DNA of 46,780 nucleotides from Pyrinomonadaceae bacterium (GTDB lineage Bacteria > Acidobacteriota > Blastocatellia > Pyrinomonadales > Pyrinomonadaceae): assembly GCA_014380365.1 (NCBI GenBank), contig JACMJZ010000028.1:1-46780 (forward strand). The letters are read 5' to 3'. The notes under the pieces were generated by a model. That model ran no database searches and had not been told where the DNA came from. It worked only from the letters and a program-made list of their open reading frames with translations. This document shows positions 8,193 through 15,394 of this stretch, one piece after another. The position numbers and the translations under genes were made by a program. Within the stretch, counting starts at the first letter, position 1. The number at the start of each line of letters is the position of its first letter.

Positions 8193-9557
8193 ATGAGCGA
8201 CATCAAACTCTTTAGTCTTACCAGCGGCAAAGCGGCCGAGATGCGTGGCATGGCTTCTGATCTTGAGAAGCCGTTGCAAACGCTGATCGAGGGAAATCTC
8301 GAACCTTTGCTCGGCGTGCGATTCCTCGCGACTGAGTACTCAACGGGCAAGACTCACTCCGGTCGTATTGATACTCTGGGTCTCGACGAAAATAATTCGC
8401 CCGTGATCTTAGAATACAAGCGCTCATCCGGTGAGAACGTCATCAATCAAGGCCTTTTCTATCTTGATTGGTTGATGGATCACAAAGCGGAGTTCGAACA
8501 CCTCGTTCGCAAACAGATTGATACGACTGCCGCCGAAAGTGTCGAGTGGTCATCTCCACGGGTAATTTGCGTCGCTGCCAACTTCACCAAATATGATGAG
8601 CATGCGGTTCAGCAGATAAGCCGCAACATTGAACTAATAAGGTATCGCCAATTTGGATCCGAATTCTTGCTACTCGAACTAGTTAACTCAGGCGCCGGAA
8701 AACCTGCAAGCACTACCAAGCCAATAAAGGCTACTGCAAAAACAGAGACTGCATACGGAATTTCTGCCTTGGCGACGGCAAATCAAGAAACCCGGGATTT
8801 GTTTTCTTCCTTGGAAGGATTCGTCCTATCTCTTGGCGACGACGTGCAGCGTAAAGACCTGAAGCTCTATACGGCATTTAAGCGAATCAGAAACTTTGTA
8901 ACTGTCGAGTTTTATAAGGACAAGGTTCTCTTGCACGTTTCGCTTAACCCTGACGATGTGGAACTCGTGGAGGGGTTCACACGCGACGTCAGAACAATTG
9001 GTCACTGGGGAACCGGCGACCTGGAGGTGTGGGTGAGAAACAGTTTCGATCTTGAGCGCGCAAAGCCCTTAATTCAGCAAGCGTTTGATGGCGGACAAGT
9101 GCGCGCGGAGGGGGAGTGGACGGAAGAAGCTGTTCTGCAAACGATTGAAGAAAAGCGCGGGCTCGATGAGGCAAATACCGCTAAACAGTTGATTGAGTGG
9201 TCAAAGACGCACGCACAAAAAATCAACTGGGGTAAAGGGTCAAACGATGGTTCGTTCTGTCCGGTCTTTGAGTTGGGGGACGAATATCCGTTTATTCCTT
9301 TCCGAGTGTACACATATGGAAGCGTTGAGATTCTCTTCAACCGTATGTCGGTCAGGCAGAATGCTCCCTTCGACGCTCCTGAGAAGCGGTTAGAACTCCT
9401 GCGCCAGTTGAACGAGATTCCCGGAATTAATCTATCGACCGATGGAATCAACCGACGCCCTAGCATTCCTCTTGGACTTCTCGTTAATCCCCAGGCATTG
9501 GGAAAATTTATTGAAATTGTTCAGTCGGTGGTCAAAGAAGTGAAAAAGAACTCTTAA
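8193..9557 (+). CDS. PD-(D/E)XK nuclease-like protein with DUF5655 domain
   Basis: 454 residues. The ATG is the very next base after the hsdR stop, so it is co-translated with the restriction operon. Residues about 15-170 form a restriction-like nuclease fold: D60 in GRIDTLGLDE and E74-Y-K76 in VILEYKRSSG are the expected metal-binding D-ExK residues. Residues about 210-305 match a DUF5655 domain (KDLKLYTAFKRIRNFVTVEF...LHVSLNP...GTGDLEVWVRN). The last ~140 residues form a further domain with a conserved-looking FCPVFEL...FIPFRVYTYGS stretch that I cannot name. Proteins of this kind occur as solitary predicted nucleases; here the fixed linkage suggests a role with the type I enzyme, which is inference. 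Confidence 0.88.
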   Translation: MSDIKLFSLTSGKAAEMRGMASDLEKPLQTLIEGNLEPLLGVRFLATEYSTGKTHSGRIDTLGLDENNSPVILEYKRSSGENVINQGLFYLDWLMDHKAEFEHLVRKQIDTTAAESVEWSSPRVICVAANFTKYDEHAVQQISRNIELIRYRQFGSEFLLLELVNSGAGKPASTTKPIKATAKTETAYGISALATANQETRDLFSSLEGFVLSLGDDVQRKDLKLYTAFKRIRNFVTVEFYKDKVLLHVSLNPDDVELVEGFTRDVRTIGHWGTGDLEVWVRNSFDLERAKPLIQQAFDGGQVRAEGEWTEEAVLQTIEEKRGLDEANTAKQLIEWSKTHAQKINWGKGSNDGSFCPVFELGDEYPFIPFRVYTYGSVEILFNRMSVRQNAPFDAPEKRLELLRQLNEIPGINLSTDGINRRPSIPLGLLVNPQALGKFIEIVQSVVKEVKKNS

Positions 9558-9584
9558 TCTCTTCTTGCGTAAGCAGTGAGAATG

Positions 9585-9630
9585 AGCAGTCAGCAATCAG
9601 ACGTCAGCTATCAGCAATCAGCAAACGCTT
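9585..9630. repeat. Low-complexity tract, left arm (CAGCAATCAG words)
   Basis: Imperfect repeats of CAGCAATCAG/CAGTCAGCAATCAG. The complement of the same words occurs at 10434-10500, so the two tracts are inverted arms around the truncated gene and the first composite palindrome. Confidence 0.7.
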
Positions 9631-10116
9631 TTAGTTATCTTCGGTTGATTCGTCAGAAGCCAAACTGGAGTATTCGAATTCCAAGTCAGAGAATGGTTCT
9701 GAATCAAAGACCGGTTCTGGATCGAAGAATGGATCAAGTTCAAGTGTCTCGCCGCGGGCAAGGCGTTGTTGGCGTTCTTCCCACTTGCGATTGCACTCCT
9801 TATTAAACTCCTCCCGACGAAGGTTTTCCGCTTCCCACTCCTCTCGTGTGCGGTAGGACGAGAAAGCAAAATCGTCATCCATGTTACAGCCGTCGAGGTG
9901 CCAAAAACCCACTCCCATACCAAGAGGTGTTGTCTCATCGCCGAACATCTGGCAGACCGGACAATCCTCATCAATGATCATGTCTCGTGGACGAAGCGCG
10001 ATTGGCATCCGTTTGCGTTCATTGTCGAGGAGGATGGAGGGGTTGCGGCCGTCGTAATCGGGCTGAGGTTGTTCGAGCCAGGTGGACTTGAGTTCTTCGA
10101 GTTGCGCGATGAGGGT
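9631..10116 (-). pseudogene. 5'-truncated gene with CPVCQ and WHLDGCNMDDDF motifs
   Basis: An ATG-initiated frame covers 9631-10008 (125 residues). Protein-like sequence continues in the same frame upstream of that ATG to a TGA at 10117-10119: LEELKSTWLEQPQPDYDGR, then NPSILLDNERKR. That extension has no start codon. The visible part has a CPVCQ cysteine pair and FWHLDGCNMDDDF, then an acidic, charged tail. I recall unnamed proteins with this ending ('...NERRR...D.DCPCCQ...WHLDGCNMDDDFAF') in Acidobacteriota, where more protein precedes it. The simplest reading is that the front of the gene was lost, with the repeat region beginning right at the break. The 125-residue form could still be translated from 10008. 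Confidence 0.6.
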
Positions 10117-10194
10117 TCACTTAAATGCTCGTTGTGCCAGTGATTGCAAACCAGGAGTAAATTCGGAGTGAAACAAGACACCAGGCATTTCATG

Positions 10195-10425
10195 GATTGA
10201 TCCCATGCAGTAGGAAAGGAACGCCGACCCGTCGAGGGTCGGCGAATTGTTTTTGGGGGCGACGAAACCCGGGGCGTTGCCCCGGGCTATCACACGCACC
10301 CCACGCGGGCTGCCCGCGTGGGGACCCCGCTTATTGCGCGGCTACGCCGCTTCGACTCGACGCGCTGCGCGCGCGAAATGAAGAAGCAGGCAGGATGCCC
10401 GCGCTCCCAGCGAACAATAGTCTTT
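10195..10425. repeat. Composite palindromic repeat, copy 1
   Basis: The element begins with a 9-bp stem (CGCCGACCC at 10222-10230, GGGTCGGCG at 10236-10244), then AATTGT. A GC-rich stem CCCGGGGC/GCCCCGGG follows near 10270-10290, then further CGCG-rich palindromes to about 10420. The same order of parts is seen at 11158 and 12547. It contains no gene and is typical of dispersed extragenic repeats. Confidence 0.75.
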
Positions 10426-10433
10426 AGCAGAAG

Positions 10434-10500
10434 GCAAAAGGCGTTTACAGTTCACCTGTGTGCTGACTGCTGATTGCTGACTGCTGATTACTGATTGCAG
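10434..10500. repeat. Low-complexity tract, right arm (TGCTGATTGCTGA words)
   Basis: Repeats of TGCTGACTGCTGATT, the reverse complement of the tract at 9585-9630. Both arms also carry an AAACGC-TTTT / AAAA-GGCGTTT block, so the inverted relationship extends beyond the simple words. Confidence 0.7.
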
Positions 10501-10589
10501 ATGCCGCGATGGAGGGTAGCTGATGAAACTAATATCTGCATTACAAGATTCCACACGAGAACGAATCACCAGAGCTTTCGGCAAAGAAG

Positions 10590-11027
10590 CTATTCGCTCA
10601 AGGCAATGATTTCTTTTTTCAGAAAGTACAGGCTGTGGCCTTTGCTGATTTCCGGTAGCTCTCCGAAGATTTGATAGCCGAGTCCTTCATAAAAAGGAAG
10701 CGCCTGGAAGCTGGCGGTTTCCAGGTACATCAGCGGGTGACCGTGCTCGACGCCATAATTCTCGACTGCGCTCATTAAGTTTGCACCATGACCCTGGCCT
10801 CTGTGGTTCTCATCAACCCACAGCACATCGACGTGCGTGGATCGGCCCCAGAGCATTCCCTGCACGCCGCCGATAATTCGCCGCTGTTCGTCGCGAAGAA
10901 AGTATGCCACCGTGCGCGGACCTTCATTGCCGGTTCTGTCGCGATTAAAACTGCGAACACCATCGAGAAGCAGACGAGAATCTTCGGCGGTGGGAGGCTC
11001 GACTAGTTCGAGTGTCGGGTTGGGCAT
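10590..11027 (-). CDS. GNAT-family N-acetyltransferase
   Basis: 145 residues from the ATG at 11027. An in-frame ATG 30 bases upstream lies inside low-complexity sequence and is unlikely to be used. GNAT proteins move an acetyl group from acetyl-CoA to an amine. The core is clear: strand VAYFLRD...IIGGVQGMLWG (about 45-68), strand VDVLWVDENHRGQGHGANLM with the acetyl-CoA loop RGQGHG, then YLETASFQALPFYEGLGYQIFGE, the classic C-terminal GNAT ending. The substrate cannot be told. The gene stands alone between repeats, with no obvious Shine-Dalgarno sequence. Size is normal for the family. Confidence 0.9.
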   Translation of the reverse strand: MPNPTLELVEPPTAEDSRLLLDGVRSFNRDRTGNEGPRTVAYFLRDEQRRIIGGVQGMLWGRSTHVDVLWVDENHRGQGHGANLMSAVENYGVEHGHPLMYLETASFQALPFYEGLGYQIFGELPEISKGHSLYFLKKEIIALSE

Positions 11028-11040
11028 GGCGGGGAAAGAG

Positions 11041-11140
11041 TAGACAGTAAACAGCAAACAGTAAACAGCAGAAGGGCAGTGGGCAGTGGGAGAAGACAGG
11101 AGACAGAAGACAGGAGACAGAGAACAGAAAACAGGAGCAA
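11041..11140. repeat. Purine-rich low-complexity tract (ACAGTAAACAGC / GACAGGAGACAGA)
   Basis: Two kinds of short tandem-like words follow each other, AACAGTAAACAGC and then AGAAGACAGGAGACAG. The tract immediately precedes the second composite palindrome. It is not coding. Confidence 0.7.
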
Positions 11141-11155
11141 GGAGTTAATGGCAAG

Positions 11156-11325
11156 AACGCCGACCCATCGAGGGTCGGCGAATTGTGCATTGGAGGCTTG
11201 TTACCCGGGCGTTGGCACGGGCTATTGCATTACGCGCCTTCGGCGCTTTCAGAAGTGGCACGGGCGTCCCGCCCGTGGAATCACGCGCAAGATGCGCGTG
11301 CCACAATCGAACCGACCCGCGCCGT
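11156..11325. repeat. Composite palindromic repeat, copy 2
   Basis: Same leading stem as copy 1 (CGCCGACCC at 11158-11166, loop ATCGA, GGGTCGGCG at 11172-11180) and the same AATTGT. Then come a CCCGGGC/CACGGGCTATT block, ACGCGCCTTCGGCGCTTT and a GCGCGTG-rich tail. It ends just before the stop of the cyanophycinase-like gene, so it may form the 3' end of that transcript. Confidence 0.75.
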
Positions 11326-11330
11326 TTATT

Positions 11331-12365
11331 TCAATAAATGTTGCCGCCGGCTTGGGTTGAAGTGAGCGCGCCGGCGTTTACGTTTAGCGTGTAGGCCACT
11401 CCCCCGGTGCCGCTCCAGGTTGAGAAGTTGAAGGTGCCGCCTTGTGGGACTTTGTACACGCCGACATTGAAATAGCTGAGTGGAGTTCCGGGAGAGAGCA
11501 CCTGCGCCGGCCCGGGCGCCTGGAGGAAGTAAGCCGCGCCTGTTCCCACCATCGTGCTCGCGCCGTTCGGGGTTACCAGGATTGCCGTCCGTTCGTCTAC
11601 TCCGATGCCGCGAGGTTGCGACGCCCAACCGTTGCCGACGATACGCGCGAGAAACGCGAGCGACCGCCCCATGCGATCGCGCGTCACAAAATGTGAATCG
11701 TAGATTTTGTTTATCCCCAACGCCGATTGAAACAGGTCCCGGTCGAGCGTGACGTAGCGATGGAAGGGATCAGCCAGAGCCTGGCTCGACGTCACCGAGC
11801 CGGCCGCTCCGGTGTAAATGAACTGGCTGAGGACCGCGAGGCCTGCGCTCGTCCCGCCCACCGGTGCGCCCTTGGAATTGAGCAGATAGTTCACGCCAGA
11901 TTGCACGGCAGTTCCTCGCCAGAGGTTCATGTAAGTTGACTGGTCGCCACCCGCGATCCAGAGAGCCTCGGCGTTTTGTATGTGGCTACTGACGTACGAT
12001 GAGTTTGCGCCCGCCACAGTGGTGATAATGATGGTCTCCACCGAATCCATCTGCGGACACAGTTGCTGGATGTAAGGGTTGTAAGCGTCGGTCCCGGTGG
12101 TGCGGATAACTACGAAGTCGCCGCCCCCCGCACGCTGGCACATCCATTGAAACGCGGCATCCACGTCTGTGCCTCCGCCCATCAGCGCCAGTCCGGGAGT
12201 CAGGTTTGGAGATTGGGGAACATCAGCAGCATTACCGACAATGTACGCCTTGTATCCCGGCTTCGGGGCAGCGGAAAGCGGCAACGCAAGTACGGATAGG
12301 GCGGCGAAGGCGAGAGCCAGGGTGAGCAACAATCGCAGAGAAGCTGTAACGTGGACAATGAGCAT
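11331..12365 (-). CDS. Exported cyanophycinase-like (S51) peptidase
   Basis: 344 residues. GAGGAGG lies upstream of the ATG, a strong ribosome binding site. Residues 1-33 form a signal peptide. The rest fits the cyanophycinase/S51 serine peptidase fold: YIVGNAADV, a GGG-TDVDAAF segment, a Rossmann-like ALWIAGGDQSTYMNLW and the nucleophile elbow G171-T-S173-A-G175, with S173 the likely catalytic serine. Known members degrade the storage polymer cyanophycin or cleave at aspartate; the substrate here is unknown. The export signal argues for a role outside the cytoplasm, as in the secreted CphE group. The C-terminal 80 residues are a beta-rich extension (GTGAAYFLQAPG...TFNFSTWSG). It is not in an operon. 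Confidence 0.85.
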   Translation of the reverse strand: MLIVHVTASLRLLLTLALAFAALSVLALPLSAAPKPGYKAYIVGNAADVPQSPNLTPGLALMGGGTDVDAAFQWMCQRAGGGDFVVIRTTGTDAYNPYIQQLCPQMDSVETIIITTVAGANSSYVSSHIQNAEALWIAGGDQSTYMNLWRGTAVQSGVNYLLNSKGAPVGGTSAGLAVLSQFIYTGAAGSVTSSQALADPFHRYVTLDRDLFQSALGINKIYDSHFVTRDRMGRSLAFLARIVGNGWASQPRGIGVDERTAILVTPNGASTMVGTGAAYFLQAPGPAQVLSPGTPLSYFNVGVYKVPQGGTFNFSTWSGTGGVAYTLNVNAGALTSTQAGGNIY

Positions 12366-12452
12366 GAGAATCCTCCTCAGACAAGTTGAAGAACCGTTGT
12401 TCGTGGCGGTTTATATCATCGATGTGGATACCGCTACAAGAAACCTGTTAAC

Positions 12453-12530
12453 CAATGAGTGATGAGTGATGAGCGCAGCAGAGCTAGAGGTTCTGGAGCA
12501 GTGAGCAGGGGCAGAAGGCAGGGTCAGAGA
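12453..12530. repeat. Low-complexity tract before composite repeat 3
   Basis: GAGTGATGAGTGATGAGC-type words followed by AGCAGTGAGCAGGGGCAGAAGGCAG. It precedes the third composite palindrome as the other tracts do their copies. Confidence 0.6.
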
Positions 12531-12542
12531 GTGTTAACCGAA

Positions 12543-12715
12543 GGAACGCCGACCCATCGAGGGTCGGCGAATTGTTGTTTGGGCTTGGTCTCCAGGGGCG
12601 ACGCTGCGCTTGCCCCTGGCTACCTTATTACGCGCCTTCGGCGCTTTGAGTCGACGCAACTTCGGCGCTTTGAGTCGGCGAGGCCCGAGCCGCAGATCGA
12701 GCGCGCGGCAATATG
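12543..12715. repeat. Composite palindromic repeat, copy 3
   Basis: Leading stem CGCCGACCC (12547-12555), ATCGA loop, GGGTCGGCG (12561-12569) and AATTGT, as in copies 1 and 2. A CCAGGGGC/GCCCCTGG stem at about 12591-12620 and a duplicated CTTCGGCGCTTTGAGTCG word follow. No gene. Confidence 0.75.
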
Positions 12716-12726
12716 AAGCTGAATAT

Positions 12727-12756
12727 AAAAAGGCTGGCCCGAGGGGACCAGCCTTA
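12727..12756 (-). terminator. Rho-independent terminator after the subtilase gene
   Basis: Arms AGGCTGG (12731-12737) and CCAGCCT (12748-12754) form the stem. Read on the minus strand the stem is followed by a run of T (forward A tract 12727-12731). It sits 32 bases past the stop of the S8 peptidase gene. Confidence 0.8.
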
Positions 12757-12787
12757 ATCTTCGTTAGCGAATGATAGTTACAGCTGG

Positions 12788-14734
12788 TTAGTTCATGCCT
12801 GGCGTGTTGTCGCCGACTGTCGAGTCCATGAGCATGATGCCGTCCATGAGCATGATGCCGTCCATCAGCATGATGCCATCCATCAGCATGATGCCGTCGC
12901 TGTAGACCACGCCGTCCATGAGCATGATGCCGTCCATGAGCATGATGCCATCCATGAGCATGATGCCGTTGGGGCAGAAGACGCCGCCGCCGAACATGGC
13001 CGTGCCGTCGCTCTGCATCACGTAGGTGCCCAACGTCAGGCTGCCTTTCCATTTCGCCGTGTTCAGGCTTTGCGAAGTCTGCGTTTCAATTACACCATCG
13101 CCCAGCAAGTATCCGGCGCCATAGCTCTGCTGATACTTATTGATCAAGTCCTTGCCGGTGATCGTGGTGTGATTTAGGACGAGTCCCTGCGACCAGGGAA
13201 ACGCATGGTTGGAGATGGTGGTGGTCGCGGCGGGCGCGGCCTGAGTCAAAAACGAAGAACCCACTGTGGGTGTCTGACCAAGCAACGGTGCGCGCACAAG
13301 TTTGGCAAGCGCCACTGCGCCGACCACATTCAATTGGCCCGCACCCTGCTCGAAGGAGTTAGCACCCGCGAGAGGTTGGGCCGAATACATCATGATCATC
13401 TTCACCATGTTGGGTGTCAGATTCGGATTCGCTTCCAACATCATTGCCGCGGCGCCGGCAACCATCGGTGCTGAAACGGACGTGCCGCTCATGTACATCA
13501 TCTTCATGTTTGAAGTTGTGTACGCGTTGGTCTGAAGTTCGGGATGGGTTCGGACAAGCAGGTTGTTAGGGGCCTGGGCGGAGACGATCTTGTTGCCCGG
13601 CGCCACGAGGTCAGGCTTGATCAGGTTGTCGTAGTGCTTCACACCGTAACCGTCAGTTGAAAAACTGCGCGTTGGCCCACGCGAACTGTAAGTGGTGATC
13701 GAATCTTCGTTACGTGGATCGCTGCCGTAGCTGTTGCTGGCTCCGACCGTGATTGCCGACGGTTCGTTGCCGGGCGTGTGAATACCACCGTAGACTTTCT
13801 GGCCGTCCGGAGATTTTCCATTGTTACCCGCCGCTGCCACCACCACGATTCCGGCGTTCGACAGTTTGCGTACGGCGTTGCAGAGGGGATCATTCTTGTA
13901 GGAGTTGATTGCCGGCGCGCCCAAACTCATGTTGACGACGCGAATGTTGTACTTAGTGCGATTGGCGTAAACCCAGTCGAGCGCTTTCAAAACGCTGGAG
14001 ACGCTGCCAATGCCTTCCTTGTTCATCACGCGCAGGTTCAGCAGGTTTGCCGCTGAGGCAACGCCTTCATACTTTCCGCCCGTCGCTAGACCGCTACCGG
14101 CGGCGACCGCAGCCACGTGCGTGCCGTGGCCATAAGGATCGTCCGTGCGATTCTCGCCGGTGAAATCTTTGCTGAGGAGCACTTTGCCTGACTGGCTGGT
14201 GAACGATTTGTGATTGACGTCGATGCCGGAGTCGAGAATCGCAATCCTGACGCCCGAACCGTCGAGCACGTAGTTGGTTCCAAGTGAAGTTTTCTGTGCA
14301 CGACTCTGTTGTGTACCGGTAGTCTCTGTGACGTGACCGAAGGTGCGAATTTCAGTGTCGAGCGAGATGTAAGTGACATCCGGGTCTTGCGCTAAAGCGT
14401 CGACCGAGTTCGCCGGCGCCGTGATCAGAGTTATGTTCAAACTGGAAAGGAGGGTGCCGACGAGTCCTACAACTGTGTTGAGCAGCCCACCAATCAGGCC
14501 TGTCGACTGAGTCGAAGTCGGTTTTGATTGCACGATCAACTTCACTTGATCGTTGCCCTTACCGGAGCGGATTAGTTCCCGCAGGTCGGGGGAAACTTTG
14601 TCCATCGGGGTTGCTGTCGAAGTTGTTGTTGATTGCGCTTGGGCAGTGGCGCCACTGCTAAGCACGAGTGCCGAACAGATTGAAACCAGCAGGACAAAAG
14701 CAATCAGGCGATTCAGAGGGTTGTGGGGGTTCAT
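12788..14734 (-). CDS. Secreted S8 family subtilisin-like peptidase with C-terminal hexapeptide repeats
   Basis: 648 residues from the ATG at 14734, preceded by GGAGA; a longer frame to 14833 has no ribosome site and places basic residues before the signal peptide. Residues 1-34 form a signal peptide. A prodomain-like region spans about 40-135. The catalytic triad is D168 (AILDSGIDVNH), H203 (GHGTHVA) and S419 (SGTSVSAPMVAGAAA), with the oxyanion-type AAGNNG near 300. The subtilase domain is complete. The last ~60 residues are an array of GIMLMD units (seven perfect, one degenerate GVVYSD) ending STVGDNTPGMN. The array is rich in Met and hydrophobic residues and may be a surface anchoring, aggregation or sorting segment; this is inference. 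The function is extracellular protein degradation, substrate unknown. Its own terminator follows. Confidence 0.93.
   Translation of the reverse strand: MNPHNPLNRLIAFVLLVSICSALVLSSGATAQAQSTTTSTATPMDKVSPDLRELIRSGKGNDQVKLIVQSKPTSTQSTGLIGGLLNTVVGLVGTLLSSLNITLITAPANSVDALAQDPDVTYISLDTEIRTFGHVTETTGTQQSRAQKTSLGTNYVLDGSGVRIAILDSGIDVNHKSFTSQSGKVLLSKDFTGENRTDDPYGHGTHVAAVAAGSGLATGGKYEGVASAANLLNLRVMNKEGIGSVSSVLKALDWVYANRTKYNIRVVNMSLGAPAINSYKNDPLCNAVRKLSNAGIVVVAAAGNNGKSPDGQKVYGGIHTPGNEPSAITVGASNSYGSDPRNEDSITTYSSRGPTRSFSTDGYGVKHYDNLIKPDLVAPGNKIVSAQAPNNLLVRTHPELQTNAYTTSNMKMMYMSGTSVSAPMVAGAAAMMLEANPNLTPNMVKMIMMYSAQPLAGANSFEQGAGQLNVVGAVALAKLVRAPLLGQTPTVGSSFLTQAAPAATTTISNHAFPWSQGLVLNHTTITGKDLINKYQQSYGAGYLLGDGVIETQTSQSLNTAKWKGSLTLGTYVMQSDGTAMFGGGVFCPNGIMLMDGIMLMDGIMLMDGVVYSDGIMLMDGIMLMDGIMLMDGIMLMDSTVGDNTPGMN
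12824..12967 (-). repeat. 18-bp tandem repeat, eight units, inside the subtilase gene
   Basis: Eight contiguous 18-base units (GTCCATGAGCATGATGCC on the plus strand, with variation at a few positions) encode GIMLMD on the minus strand. Unit five, counted from 12824, is degenerate and encodes GVVYSD. Several units differ by CATCAG for CATGAG and CCA for CCG, so the array is not freshly amplified. Confidence 0.95.
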
Positions 14735-15216
14735 CGATTCTCCGTTACTACTAAATTTGACTACGAAATATTTTCCGTCACGTAAAAACTGAACCACCGC
14801 CAACGATAGAGAACGGTGAGACCTCGCGCGCACAACACGGGAGAGTCGAGCGCCTCGGTCTCTACAGCCTTTCGGAAACTCCCACTGCCATATCGCGTCT
14901 GTCTGGACCGCGACTTAGGCTGGTAAGTGTGTGCCCGCTCCTGCTTTCGCCGGGGGAAGGCCTTTATCGTTGACGGTGGTAAATGAAAAGAGCGAGCTCA
15001 CAGTTCGAGCGCGGTTCCTTTTGCGAGCGGTGTGCCAAGTGGTCTGAGGCAGGAGAAATAGCCAAAAAGCCTAATGATTCTGTACTGGACAGCGAGAGCG
15101 CTAGCGGCGCCGGCGAATGATTGGATTTTTGTGATTTCCAGTTTGACCGACGGGCGGGTCAATGTGGTGGAGTTATGTGTCTATTTGAAAACGAAGACTA
15201 AGGCGTTACCGCAGTT
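14735..15216. other. Gene-free region upstream of the subtilase
   Basis: About 480 bases without a supportable gene. It should contain the promoter of the minus-strand subtilase gene. There are short GC-rich stretches around 14890-14970, but I recognise no riboswitch consensus and no transposon end. Confidence 0.4.
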
Positions 15217-15349
15217 ACGCTGAAAGCGTTGGCTAAGTCCAGCCCAGGGTTGTTGCAACCCTGGGATTCCAATGCACAAAAATCTGTTCGCGAACTCTGA
15301 AGGAGTTCGCGAACTCCCTTCGGGCACGAATAGCCAACGCTTTCAGCGT
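15217..15349. repeat. Cloverleaf-like nested palindrome, copy A
   Basis: Outer arms of 19 bp are perfect inverses (15217-15235 and 15331-15349). Inside are two further perfect stems: CCCAGGGTTG/CAACCCTGGG (15243-15252, 15256-15265) and TTCGCGAACTC/GAGTTCGCGAA (15287-15297, 15303-15313). The RNA or extruded DNA could fold into a three-stem cloverleaf. A related, same-orientation element is at 21866-22016. Confidence 0.9.
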
Positions 15350-15394
15350 TATTCACTCTTCGACGTTTTGTGCAAAGCCAGTGAGAACACGTTT

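Noticed and set aside
9585-12530. Short repeated words that might be a CRISPR or satellite array
   Set aside because: Unit length is 7-15 bases with no spacers and no cas genes are nearby. These are low-complexity tracts.
12534-13052. A minus-strand frame rich in His/Gly (HGHHAHG repeats) over the end of the subtilase gene
   Set aside because: It is the shifted reading of the 18-bp GIMLMD array. The subtilase frame has a full catalytic triad, signal peptide and terminator.
14834-15010. Possible riboswitch upstream of the subtilase gene
   Set aside because: I compared the stretch with the cyclic di-GMP and other common consensus cores by eye and found no match to the conserved positions.
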